Shown: positions 34,115 to 42,023 of the stretch, piece by piece
Layout of the letters: each line of letters starts with the position of its first letter
Position numbering within the stretch: position 1 is the first letter of the stretch
Source of the DNA: an uncultured Aquimarina sp.
Lineage (GTDB): Bacteria; Bacteroidota; Bacteroidia; Flavobacteriales; Flavobacteriaceae
Length of the DNA: 42,023 nucleotides
Assembly: GCA_947489195.1 (NCBI GenBank)
Contig: CANLCT010000039.1
Span: forward strand, 1 to 42,023
Direction: 5' to 3'
Program-made: the position numbers and the translations under genes
Notes under the pieces: model-generated
Database searches by the model: none
What the model saw: only the letters and a program-made list of their open reading frames with translations
What the model was told of the DNA's origin: nothing

Positions 34115-37100
34115 ATGAACAGAATTAACCAACTCATTTTAGCAAGCCTGCTAATAGCTTGCTATGTATGCACATCATTTGCACAAGAAATTAGTTTTAA
34201 CGCCATTGGACTTCAAGGAGAATCCATTAACAACCCTACCTCGTTAGACTTTGGTCCCGACGGAAAATTGTATGTTTCGCAACAAAATGGCGATATTATT
34301 CAATACGAAATTACACGAAATAACGCCCCGCTAGGACAAGGTGCTTTTTCTACCTCATCAACAAATGTGATTGATATTGTTAAAACCGAGGTACCAAACC
34401 ACACCGATGATGGAGTGGTTACTACTGTTAAATTTAGACAAGTTACGGGTATTTTAACCGCAGGGACTGCTACAAATCCTATTATTTATGTTTCATCATC
34501 CGATAATCTTATTGGAGGTGGCGGTAGCGGAAACGACGTAAACCTTGACACTAACTCTGGCGTTTTATCTAAATTAACCTGGAATGGGAGTACTTGGGAT
34601 AAAATAGACTTAATTAGAGGCTTACCACGTTGCGAAGAAAACCACAGCACTAATGGAATGGACCTTTTTGAAAAAAATGGAGACACCTTTTTATTATTAC
34701 AACAAGGAGGACACACTAACAAAGGAGCACCAAGCAACAACTTTGTTGGCACACCCGAATACTACTTTTCTGCAGCATTACTTATTGTAAATCTTTCGCA
34801 ATTAGAAAGCATGCCTATATATACAGATCCAAGAACAAATACCGAATATGTATACGATTTACCAACACTTAACGACCCTAATAGGATAGATATTACTAAC
34901 ACCGATAGTAGATTCCCTTATCCACAAGGACACCCCATGTACAATGCTACTATTGATGTTGGCGATCCTTTTGGAGGTGATGATGGTTTTAATCAAGCTA
35001 TTCCCGAAATAGGTGGACCCGTTCAAATATTTTCTTCTGGATATAGAAATGCTTATGATGTAGTAATCACTGAAAATGGAAATATTTACACCTATGATAA
35101 TGGGCCAAATACGGGTTGGGGAGGTGTTCCCTTAATTTATGATAGTAATGACCAAAATATTGGTGATGAAACCACCACTACTTACAATCCTGAAAATGGA
35201 GATTATGTAAAAGGAGAATTTAATGAATCTGGCAGCACTGGTTTTGGAGACACCTTACACTTTGTTGGTACTATTAATGATGCTAATGGCACTTATTACG
35301 GAGGTCATCCAAACCCAATTAGAGCCTTCCCTTCTCGTGCTGATATTGTTGATTACCAAAATATAGGAGGCAGCTGGCAAGAAATTGATAGAAGTAGCTT
35401 ATCAACAAGTTTAGTGGGTGTTTCTGGATATTTTCAAACTAGTTTTACAATTTCAAATTTCCCAGATGACACCCGTCAAGGTGCCTATGATGTAAATGAC
35501 ACTAATAATACGGATACTAGAATTCTTGATGTTATTAACTCATCAACTAATGGCATCTGCGAATACACTGCATCTAATTTTTCGAATCAATTAAAAGGAA
35601 ATTTATTTGCTGCTTCCTTTAATGGAAACATTACCCGATATGCACTTTCAAATTCTGGCGATAGCCTTATAGAAAAAGAAGTTGTTTTTAGTGGATTTGG
35701 ATCAATTCCACTTGATATTATTGCTTTACCCGATACACATATTTATGCCGGAACTATTTGGGCTGTAACCTATGGAGCTGATGATATCACCATTTTTGAA
35801 CCATCGGAATCTAGTAATTGTATCACTTCAGCAAGTCCAAATTTTGATCCACTTGCTGATTACGATAATGATGGGTTTACAAATCAAGATGAAATAGATA
35901 ATGGTACAAATTTTTGTTCAGCAGGTAGCTTTCCTCAAGATAATGATAACGATCAGATTTCAGATTTGAATGACACCGATGATGATAACGATGGAATTTT
36001 AGATATAAATGATGCTTTTGCCATTGACGCTGATAATGGAACAACCACTAATTTACCTATTAGGTACTCCTTTTTTAACAATGACCCAGGAACCGGTTTT
36101 TTTGGATTAGGTTTTACCGGATTAATGCTTGACCCTTCTGGCAATACAGATTACTTAACTCAATTTGATATTGATAATTTATCATTTGGTGGTGCCGCCG
36201 GAAAAGCGTCTATCGACTTAGTTCCCGACGGGGATCCTTTTAAACAAATCAATGATCAAGAAAATGCCTTTCAATTTGGAATTAATGTTGATAACAATTC
36301 TCCCAACTTTACCATTCATACCAAAATCGAATCTCCTTTTTTTGGAGTTAACGGCATAGGCACTTTCCCTCTAAATTATGCTTCTGTTGGTTTTTATATT
36401 GGAAATGGAGATCAAGACAATTATATTAAACTAGTAATTTCTAATGGAAAAAATGCTACCGATAGTATTTACGGATTAGAAGTTCTGAGAGAAGAAAATG
36501 GAAATAGTATACAAAGCATAAGGTTTGACATACCTAATATATTAGATGGCAATGCCGTTGAACTATACATGACTGTAAACCCAGGCAATCAAACAGTGCA
36601 GCCATACATTAGCATTGATAATGGTAACACCATACAAACTATTGGAAATCCTGTAGCCTTACCTGATAGTTTTTTATCACCAACCGATAACCAAGGAATG
36701 GCCGTGGGTATAATTTCGACTTCATTTGGACAAGCTCCTGAATTTTCTGCCATCTGGGACTTTATACACATTAATGAAAGTACTTCGGATGTTTTAATTG
36801 CTGATAGTCAGGAAATCGATTTTGGTGTAGCTCGAAGTAGTGATGGCGATATTTTAAAAAACATTTCTATTTCTAATTTTAACGACCCAACTGAAGGTAG
36901 TGTTAGCATTGAAACAATTAACATTACTGGTGCTAATAGTAATTTATTTGATTTTGAAGTAAACACTCCTCTAATTGTCCCTGTTGATGGCGAAGTAATT
37001 ATTCCTGTAAAATTTAACCCTATTACTGCCACTAATATTGGTTTAAAAAATGCCCAAATTGAAATTATCCATTCTGGCAGCATTACTCCTTTAATTATAG

Positions 37101-38233
37101 ATTTAAAAGGAATCATTGATAATGAAGTCACCCCTTTAGTTAGAATCAATTGTGGTGGAGAAGCCGTTAGTAACGATCAACTAAACTGGGTATCTGACAG
37201 CGTTACTGGGGCTACATCAAACACTAATTTTTCTGTAAATACTGGTAATATTTTCAACGCCAACTTTAGTTTCGAAAATAAAAACCCTTCTATTCCTTCA
37301 TACATAAATGAAGCTACTTTTAACAGCCTTTTTGACCAAGAAAAGTATGACCCAGCTGCTTTTCCAGAAATGGAATACCAAATACCTATAACTAACGGAA
37401 ATTATATTGTTAATTTATATTTAGGAAACACTTATAATGGAACAGATCAAATTGGAGATCGCATTTATGATTTACTTTTAGAAGAAAACATAGTAAAAGT
37501 AAATCTTGATTTAGTGGCTAGTTTTGGGCATCAAATAGCGGGTATGTTAAGTTTTCCTGTAACAGTAACTGATAATATATTAAATATAAGTTTTGCCCAT
37601 AAAACTCAAAATCCCTTAATTAATGCTATTGAGGTTTTAGCTCCAATAGTACAGCTTACTCCATTAGACATTGCAACATTACCTAATTTAACAAACATAA
37701 ATTCGGATGAAGTTGTAACACATATTAGTGCTACTGGTGGTGCAATTGGTACGCCATATCAATACACTATTTCTGGTCAGCCTAACGGAATAGAAATTGA
37801 CCCTAATTCGGGAACAATTTTTGGTATTATTAATGACACCACAGGTGCCTATACTGTAACTATAACTGCCCAACAACAAAACGGAAGCACAACCTCTAGT
37901 TCTTTTACTTGGAATATTACTGGACCTACTTTTAATGGAGTAATCGCGTCTACTACTAAAAAAATAAATCTTGATTCCAATATCGAAGATTTAGATCTAA
38001 TAATATTTCCAAATCCAACAAGCAACCTCCTAAAAATAGAAGCAATAAATACTAATAAAAAAGTAACCAAAGCTTCTTTATTTGATATTCAAAGAAAACT
38101 AATTATTAGCAATTCTTTTAATGAAAAAAAGCCTGCTGAAATGTCTTTAAAAAATATTCCAACAGGTTTATATTTTTTGAGCGTTGAATTAACATCGGGT
38201 GAAATATTGTTTAAAAAAATAGTCGTTGAGTAA
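34115..38233 (+). CDS. Large multidomain T9SS-exported protein with malectin-like domain
   Basis: A 1372-residue secreted protein. A signal peptide (1-23, ending TSFAQ) is followed by a propeller-like region (about 25-560; SLDFGPDGKLYVSQQNGDI start), then thrombospondin type-3-like calcium repeats (about 581-640, many DxDxD motifs). Next are a concanavalin-like region (about 650-890), an Ig-like choice-of-anchor domain (about 897-1000), a malectin-like carbohydrate-binding domain (about 1008-1172, from VRINCGGEA), a putative Ig domain (1184-1266) and a T9SS type A sorting domain (1292-1372, IIFPNPTSN). It is probably attached to or released from the surface and binds carbohydrate. The propeller may be a soluble sugar dehydrogenase relative, but I see no cofactor evidence. 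It ends 42 bp before a large palindrome. Confidence 0.88.
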   Translation: MNRINQLILASLLIACYVCTSFAQEISFNAIGLQGESINNPTSLDFGPDGKLYVSQQNGDIIQYEITRNNAPLGQGAFSTSSTNVIDIVKTEVPNHTDDGVVTTVKFRQVTGILTAGTATNPIIYVSSSDNLIGGGGSGNDVNLDTNSGVLSKLTWNGSTWDKIDLIRGLPRCEENHSTNGMDLFEKNGDTFLLLQQGGHTNKGAPSNNFVGTPEYYFSAALLIVNLSQLESMPIYTDPRTNTEYVYDLPTLNDPNRIDITNTDSRFPYPQGHPMYNATIDVGDPFGGDDGFNQAIPEIGGPVQIFSSGYRNAYDVVITENGNIYTYDNGPNTGWGGVPLIYDSNDQNIGDETTTTYNPENGDYVKGEFNESGSTGFGDTLHFVGTINDANGTYYGGHPNPIRAFPSRADIVDYQNIGGSWQEIDRSSLSTSLVGVSGYFQTSFTISNFPDDTRQGAYDVNDTNNTDTRILDVINSSTNGICEYTASNFSNQLKGNLFAASFNGNITRYALSNSGDSLIEKEVVFSGFGSIPLDIIALPDTHIYAGTIWAVTYGADDITIFEPSESSNCITSASPNFDPLADYDNDGFTNQDEIDNGTNFCSAGSFPQDNDNDQISDLNDTDDDNDGILDINDAFAIDADNGTTTNLPIRYSFFNNDPGTGFFGLGFTGLMLDPSGNTDYLTQFDIDNLSFGGAAGKASIDLVPDGDPFKQINDQENAFQFGINVDNNSPNFTIHTKIESPFFGVNGIGTFPLNYASVGFYIGNGDQDNYIKLVISNGKNATDSIYGLEVLREENGNSIQSIRFDIPNILDGNAVELYMTVNPGNQTVQPYISIDNGNTIQTIGNPVALPDSFLSPTDNQGMAVGIISTSFGQAPEFSAIWDFIHINESTSDVLIADSQEIDFGVARSSDGDILKNISISNFNDPTEGSVSIETINITGANSNLFDFEVNTPLIVPVDGEVIIPVKFNPITATNIGLKNAQIEIIHSGSITPLIIDLKGIIDNEVTPLVRINCGGEAVSNDQLNWVSDSVTGATSNTNFSVNTGNIFNANFSFENKNPSIPSYINEATFNSLFDQEKYDPAAFPEMEYQIPITNGNYIVNLYLGNTYNGTDQIGDRIYDLLLEENIVKVNLDLVASFGHQIAGMLSFPVTVTDNILNISFAHKTQNPLINAIEVLAPIVQLTPLDIATLPNLTNINSDEVVTHISATGGAIGTPYQYTISGQPNGIEIDPNSGTIFGIINDTTGAYTVTITAQQQNGSTTSSSFTWNITGPTFNGVIASTTKKINLDSNIEDLDLIIFPNPTSNLLKIEAINTNKKVTKASLFDIQRKLIISNSFNEKKPAEMSLKNIPTGLYFLSVELTSGEILFKKIVVE

Positions 38234-38275
38234 TTAATCAGCCTACAAATTGTAATGCTATTTTAGAACAAGACA

Positions 38276-38327
38276 AATAGCAACAAAAAGGAGTGATCAA
38301 ATTTGATCACTCCTTTTTGTTGCTATT
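38276..38327. terminator. 52-bp perfect palindrome, bidirectional terminator
   Basis: Each base from 38276 to 38301 pairs with its mirror across the centre at 38301/38302, giving 26 bp per arm with no spacer. The core is AAAAAGGAGTGATCAAA and its complement, so a T run follows the GC-richer stem in both directions. It separates the T9SS gene from the convergent SulP gene. Confidence 0.9.
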
Positions 38328-38342
38328 ATATTAAAAAAATGA

Positions 38343-39956
38343 CTATTTCAATGCTTTAGCCATTACATGATATCTTGGATCTTCTATACTTTCTTCTATT
38401 ACACCTTCAAACTTAGGCGAAGCTTTTTTCATTAAATCTTTACACTCGGTACTTAAATGCTTTAATGTTACTTTTTTTCCAAGTTTTTCGTATTTACCTA
38501 CTAATACAAAAATAGCTTCTAATGCCGAATGATCTGCTACTTTAGCTTCCATAAAATCAATTTCTATATTTTCAGGATCAGCATTTACATCAAATTTAGA
38601 ATTAAAGCTTTGAATACTTCCAAAAAAGACAGATCCCCATATTTCATAAACTTTAATCCCATTTTCCTTCACAAAACGATTTACTCTAACCCGCTTAGCG
38701 CTCTCCCATGCAAATACTAAAGCTGAAATAATTACCCCTGCCAACACAGCAATCGCTAAATCGACAAAAACAGTAATTGTTGATACGGCAATTAATACAA
38801 AAGCATCTGATTTTGGAATTCGTTTTAAAATTCGGAAACTACTCCATGCAAAGGTCTCAATAACCATCATAAACATCACTCCTACTAGAGCCGCAATAGG
38901 CACCATTTCAATATACGTATCTGCAAACAATATAAAAATCAATAAAGTTACGGCCATTACAATACCCGAAGCACGCCCACGCCCCCCCGAGTTAATATTA
39001 ATCATGGTTTGACCAATCATACCACAACCGGCAGTTCCTCCAAACAATCCACTTACTATGTTTGCTGCTCCTTGCGCCACACATTCACGATTCCCATTAC
39101 CTCTAGTTTCTGTAATTTCATCCACTAAATTTAAGGTCATTAATGATTCTATTAAACCTACTGCCGCTGCTAAAGCTGCATAAGGCAAAATAAATGTAAA
39201 CGTATCAAATACTAATGGTAAATGCTCCCACAATTCTAAATTAGGAGTTGGAAATTTCCCCTTTAATCCAGCTCCTCCACCTTCGCGAATATATGAACCC
39301 ACTGTAGTTACATTAATTCCTCCAAAAATTTTAATTAGAGAAACAATTAATATAGCCGTTAATGCCGCTGGTAATTTTTTAGTATACTTAAACTTAGGTA
39401 AGAAATAGACTAATGCCATAGTTAATGCCACCAAACCTATCATACTATATAGCTCCGACCCTTCCATAATAGAAGCTACACCTGCAGGAGTTTTATGATA
39501 AAACATTTTCAATTGCGCCAAGAAAATTACAATTGCTAAACCATTTACAAATCCCATCATCACAGGATGCGGAATCAAACGCACAAAACGCCCTAGTTTA
39601 AATAATCCTGCTATTATTTGTATTACTCCCATTAAAATTACCGTAGCCAATAAATAGAAATACCCCATGTTTTCGACAGGTACATCAAAAGCCAAACCTC
39701 GTTTATTCCCATCAATAAGTAAATGAATCAACACTACTGCAACTGCACCTGCCGCACCAGATATTAAACCTGGTCTGCCACCAAAAATAGCGGCTATTAA
39801 TCCCACCATAAAAGCCCCCGAAAGTGCCACTAAAGGATCAATTCCAAGTACAAAGGCAAAAGCTACTACTTCTGGAATCATAGCTAATGAAGTTGTAATA
39901 CCTGCTGTAATATCATTTTTAATTCCTATGGAATTTGTTTTAAAATACTGTTTCAC
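38343..39956 (-). CDS. SulP family inorganic anion transporter with STAS domain
   Basis: A 537-residue secondary transporter for sulfate, bicarbonate or another anion. The N-terminal region holds the SulP signature (TAGITTSLAMIPEVVAFAFV), followed by repeated transmembrane segments over about 1-430. A cytoplasmic STAS domain occupies about 440-530 (YEIWGSVFFGSIQSF, IEIDFMEAKVADHSALEAI). The STAS signature DxxxxxDxSA is present as EAKVADHSAL. Substrate cannot be told from the sequence. No carbonic anhydrase or sulfate-assimilation gene is next to it. An exact -7 element lies 66 bp before the start. Confidence 0.93.
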   Translation of the reverse strand: MKQYFKTNSIGIKNDITAGITTSLAMIPEVVAFAFVLGIDPLVALSGAFMVGLIAAIFGGRPGLISGAAGAVAVVLIHLLIDGNKRGLAFDVPVENMGYFYLLATVILMGVIQIIAGLFKLGRFVRLIPHPVMMGFVNGLAIVIFLAQLKMFYHKTPAGVASIMEGSELYSMIGLVALTMALVYFLPKFKYTKKLPAALTAILIVSLIKIFGGINVTTVGSYIREGGGAGLKGKFPTPNLELWEHLPLVFDTFTFILPYAALAAAVGLIESLMTLNLVDEITETRGNGNRECVAQGAANIVSGLFGGTAGCGMIGQTMININSGGRGRASGIVMAVTLLIFILFADTYIEMVPIAALVGVMFMMVIETFAWSSFRILKRIPKSDAFVLIAVSTITVFVDLAIAVLAGVIISALVFAWESAKRVRVNRFVKENGIKVYEIWGSVFFGSIQSFNSKFDVNADPENIEIDFMEAKVADHSALEAIFVLVGKYEKLGKKVTLKHLSTECKDLMKKASPKFEGVIEESIEDPRYHVMAKALK

Positions 39957-40021
39957 AATATGTATTTATTGAATTATTGATATCGAGACTACAAAAATTT
40001 GCATTCTTTTTTTTGAAAGTG

Positions 40022-40029
40022 CAAAAGTA
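40022..40029 (-). promoter_or_regulatory. -7 promoter element for the SulP transporter gene
   Basis: The minus strand reads TACTTTTG, an exact TAnnTTTG match, with a predicted leader of about 55-60 nt. No strong -33 element is visible. Confidence 0.45.
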
Positions 40030-40160
40030 CGGCTTTAAAACGAATTAGATAAACTGCTTCTTTTACTTATCTTTTCAATTAAAGATTAACAAGCATCGTT
40101 ATATCTAAATTATAATACAAAAGCGTTATACGCTATTACAAAAGATAAAAAAATTAATTT

Positions 40161-40760
40161 TCAATCAAAATACTCCATTGGAAACAACTCTTTTATAGCT
40201 CCATAGGTGTTTTTTAATGCCTTTTTACTCTTTTTAAACGATTTCCATTTTACGTTTGTAATTCCTTCTTCTTCCTGCGGAAAAAGCTCTCCAGAAAAAT
40301 CACTATACATTTCAAACCAATACGTCAACTTTAGCTTGTATGAACCATTGCGCTTGTACACATGGTAGGTTTTTTTCAAAAAATCGCCTAAAATCAAATT
40401 CTTCACCCCCGTTTCTTCCTCAACTTCGCGTAAAGCTGTTTGTGCGATAGATTCCTTTTTTTCGGCTTTTCCTTTTGGCAAGTCCCACTTGTTATTACGG
40501 TATATAAATAATATTTTTCGCTCAGCATTGTACACTTTACCTCCACCAGCTAATACTACAGGAATTTTTTTATGCAAAATTTTTAAAAGCCTATCTTCTT
40601 TTTTATGATATAAGTGATATTTGAGCTCGGGATGAATTAAAAGCTTTTGTATGATTTCAATCATATTCGCTTTTTTTATGTTTATTTTAATATGCTCGTC
40701 AGAAATACAAGACTCACAGGACAGGATAATTGCTGAATTATTGACAAAAACTTTATACAT
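40161..40760 (-). CDS. NUDIX hydrolase
   Basis: A 199-residue protein with a complete NUDIX box at residues 97-119: G97, E103, then REVEEETGV (R111, E112, E114, E115, E116, G118). NUDIX enzymes hydrolyse nucleoside diphosphates linked to another group. Here the box is preceded by WDLPKGK, the usual form of the DLPKG class. About 65 extra residues before the domain have no recognisable fold. The substrate is unknown. The start codon is only 8 bp from the start of the divergent pyrE gene, so the promoter of each gene overlaps the other gene. Confidence 0.92.
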   Translation of the reverse strand: MYKVFVNNSAIILSCESCISDEHIKINIKKANMIEIIQKLLIHPELKYHLYHKKEDRLLKILHKKIPVVLAGGGKVYNAERKILFIYRNNKWDLPKGKAEKKESIAQTALREVEEETGVKNLILGDFLKKTYHVYKRNGSYKLKLTYWFEMYSDFSGELFPQEEEGITNVKWKSFKKSKKALKNTYGAIKELFPMEYFD

Positions 40761-40763
40761 TTG
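40756..40763 (+). promoter_or_regulatory. -7 promoter element for pyrE overlapping the NUDIX start codon
   Basis: The plus strand reads TACATTTG, an exact TAnnTTTG match. It ends 5 bases before the pyrE ATG at 40769, so transcription should start at or very close to the start codon, giving a leaderless or nearly leaderless message. Confidence 0.5.
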
Positions 40764-40768
40764 CGACT

Positions 40769-41410
40769 ATGATTTTTGATATAGAAACTGCCAAAGAAAC
40801 AGCAGCTCAATTGCTGCAAATTAATGCAATTAAATTACAACCGCAAACCCCTTTTACATGGGCATCTGGATGGAAATCACCAATATATTGTGACAACAGG
40901 ATTAGTCTTTCTTTTCCAGAGGTACGCAACTCCATAAAAAACAAATTTGCTACCGCAATACGCAAACAATATCCAAATGCAGAAGTTATTGCTGGAGTGG
41001 CCACTGGTGCAATAGGAATTGGTATGCTTGTCGCCGATGCACTTGATTTACCATTTATTTATATTAGACCAGAAGCAAAAAAACACGGAAGGCAAAATCA
41101 AATTGAAGGTATTGTTCCCGATGGTAAAAATGTTGTGGTAATTGAAGATTTGATTAGCACAGGAAAAAGTAGTTTACTTGCCGTTGAGGCATTAAAAAAA
41201 TGCAACGCCAACATGCTTGGTATGGTTGCTATATTTAGCTATGGATTTCAAATAGCGGCTGATAATTTTGCTGAGGCAGAAGTAACATTACACACACTGA
41301 GTAACTACGAAAATTTAATTGTTTTAGCGCAAGAAGCTAATTACATTACAGCTCAAGAAGCTGGTACATTAAAAAAATGGAGAACCAATCCTTCTGAATG
41401 GGGGAGATAA
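40769..41410 (+). CDS. pyrE: Orotate phosphoribosyltransferase
   Basis: A 213-residue enzyme that makes OMP from orotate and PRPP in pyrimidine synthesis. The N-terminal WASGWKSPIYCDNR and the PRPP-binding motif VVVIEDLISTGKS (122-134) are both typical, as is the flexible loop with KKHGRQNQIEG (104-114). Length is normal. It is followed after 67 bp by an SRPBCC protein gene, a frequent neighbour of pyrE in Flavobacteriaceae. It is transcribed divergently from the NUDIX gene. Confidence 0.96.
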   Translation: MIFDIETAKETAAQLLQINAIKLQPQTPFTWASGWKSPIYCDNRISLSFPEVRNSIKNKFATAIRKQYPNAEVIAGVATGAIGIGMLVADALDLPFIYIRPEAKKHGRQNQIEGIVPDGKNVVVIEDLISTGKSSLLAVEALKKCNANMLGMVAIFSYGFQIAADNFAEAEVTLHTLSNYENLIVLAQEANYITAQEAGTLKKWRTNPSEWGR

Positions 41411-41477
41411 ATCAGCATTGTTATTTAAAATTAACCTTCCTTTTCAATCCTCTTAAAGAAATAATAAAACTAAAAAC

Positions 41478-41870
41478 ATGAATTTAGAAAGCCCTAAAGT
41501 TTGCATAAACAAAAGCAATCAAGAAGTATTTGATTTTTTAACCAAAGTTGAAAATTTCGAACAAATAATGCCCGAGAGCAAACAAAAATTTGAAAAACTT
41601 AGCGACGAAAAATTCTTGTTTCAATTAAAAGGAATGCCCGAAATTGTGTTAAAACAAAAAGAACACATTTCGCCTAGCAAAGTTATTCTTGGAGCTGCAA
41701 GCGACAAGCTCCCTTTTACACTAACCGCAAATATAGAAACGATTAGTGACAATGAAACAGAAACTCAACTTGTTTTTGATGGCGAATTTAATGCCATGAT
41801 GGCGATGATGATAAAAAAACCTATTCAAAACTTTATAAATGCTTTAGCCGATAATTTAAAAAACATTTAA
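41478..41870 (+). CDS. SRPBCC (START-like) family protein
   Basis: A 130-residue soluble protein with the SRPBCC helix-grip pattern: an N-terminal strand (SPKVCINKSNQEVFDFLTKVENFEQIMPE), central antiparallel strands and a long C-terminal helix (KKPIQNFINALADNL). The fold binds a hydrophobic ligand in a deep pocket, but no ligand can be named. It follows pyrE by 67 bp and is probably on the same transcript. A strong terminator follows 18 bp after its stop. Confidence 0.85.
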   Translation: MNLESPKVCINKSNQEVFDFLTKVENFEQIMPESKQKFEKLSDEKFLFQLKGMPEIVLKQKEHISPSKVILGAASDKLPFTLTANIETISDNETETQLVFDGEFNAMMAMMIKKPIQNFINALADNLKNI

Positions 41871-41888
41871 ATTTAAATCGCAACTATT

Positions 41889-41926
41889 AAAAGCCTCATT
41901 ATACTAGCATAGTAATGAGGCTTTTT
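41889..41926 (+). terminator. Rho-independent terminator after the pyrE-SRPBCC unit
   Basis: Perfect 13-bp inverted repeat AAAAGCCTCATTA / TAATGAGGCTTTT with an 11-nt loop and a T run. The A run on the 5' side would let it work in reverse too. Confidence 0.9.
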
Positions 41927-42023
41927 GGTTTTGCACAAAACCAAAAAGGCGCATTCAGAGAATGGCTGATTCTCAAAAATTATACATAAAAAATCCAAAA
42001 TTTGATAAATTCAAGTTTTGGAT
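41921..42023. repeat. Series of inverted repeats at the end of the window
   Basis: Three hairpins follow the terminator. CTTTTTGGTTTT/AAAACCAAAAAG (41921-41948) shares its first arm with the terminator's T run. GAGAAT/ATTCTC lies at 41958-41974. Arms at 41993-42005 and 42011-42023 match at 12 of 13 positions and reach the last base of the window. No gene is visible here. Confidence 0.7.

Overview
The window looks like chromosome of a marine-type member of the Flavobacteriaceae (Bacteroidota). The evidence is strongly AT-rich DNA, TonB-dependent receptor and DUF4249 lipoprotein genes, two proteins with type IX secretion (T9SS) C-terminal sorting domains, exact matches to the Bacteroidota promoter element TAnnTTTG, and few Shine-Dalgarno sites. 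The species cannot be named from the sequence alone.

Layout. (1) 1-2097: the C-terminal barrel of a TonB-dependent receptor, broken or cut at the window edge, with its DUF4249 lipoprotein; a long imperfect palindrome follows. (2) 2098-7491: a secreted GH2 beta-galactosidase on the minus strand and, divergent from it, a T9SS-exported beta-helix protein with an F5/8C (discoidin) module. (3) 7480-20075, all minus: a Wzx/Wzy-type exopolysaccharide or capsule locus. It encodes a WecA-like initiating transferase, flippase, polymerase/ligase-like protein, GT2, an MBOAT plus SGNH acylation pair, GT4, a WecG-type GT, Wza-like export lipoprotein, Wzc-like autokinase and a small outer-membrane barrel. 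The beta-helix protein converges on the end of this locus and overlaps it by 12 bp, which suggests a polymer-binding or polymer-cleaving partner. (4) 20558-24458, minus: a CarboxypepD_reg-like protein and a small CPNCWG protein, tRNA-Pro(GGG), prfA, and a sirtuin with no cysteine. (5) 24803-27438: a histidine kinase with a periplasmic YfiR-like sensor domain, facing two receiver-only response regulators. (6) 27439-27937: decayed mobile DNA (a group II intron-like fragment and possible transposase relics). (7) 27938-33067: housekeeping and envelope genes: M23 peptidase, yaaA, RluD-type pseudouridine synthase, PASTA protein, ddl and coaD. Two arrays of the heptanucleotide TTGACAG lie directly behind the stop codons of yaaA and ddl. 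(8) 33190-38233: a lipoprotein and a 1372-residue multidomain T9SS protein, ending in a 52-bp perfect palindrome. (9) 38343-41870: SulP transporter, NUDIX hydrolase, pyrE and an SRPBCC protein, then a terminator and further inverted repeats to the window end.

The most coherent biology is surface carbohydrate work: making, acylating and exporting a polymer, with large T9SS-secreted carbohydrate-binding proteins and a glycosidase nearby. No wholly new system is proven. The best leads are the EPS locus with its T9SS partner, the YfiR-kinase with two receiver proteins, the zinc-finger-less sirtuin, and the two stop-codon-linked TTGACAG arrays, one of which may contribute to a promoter.
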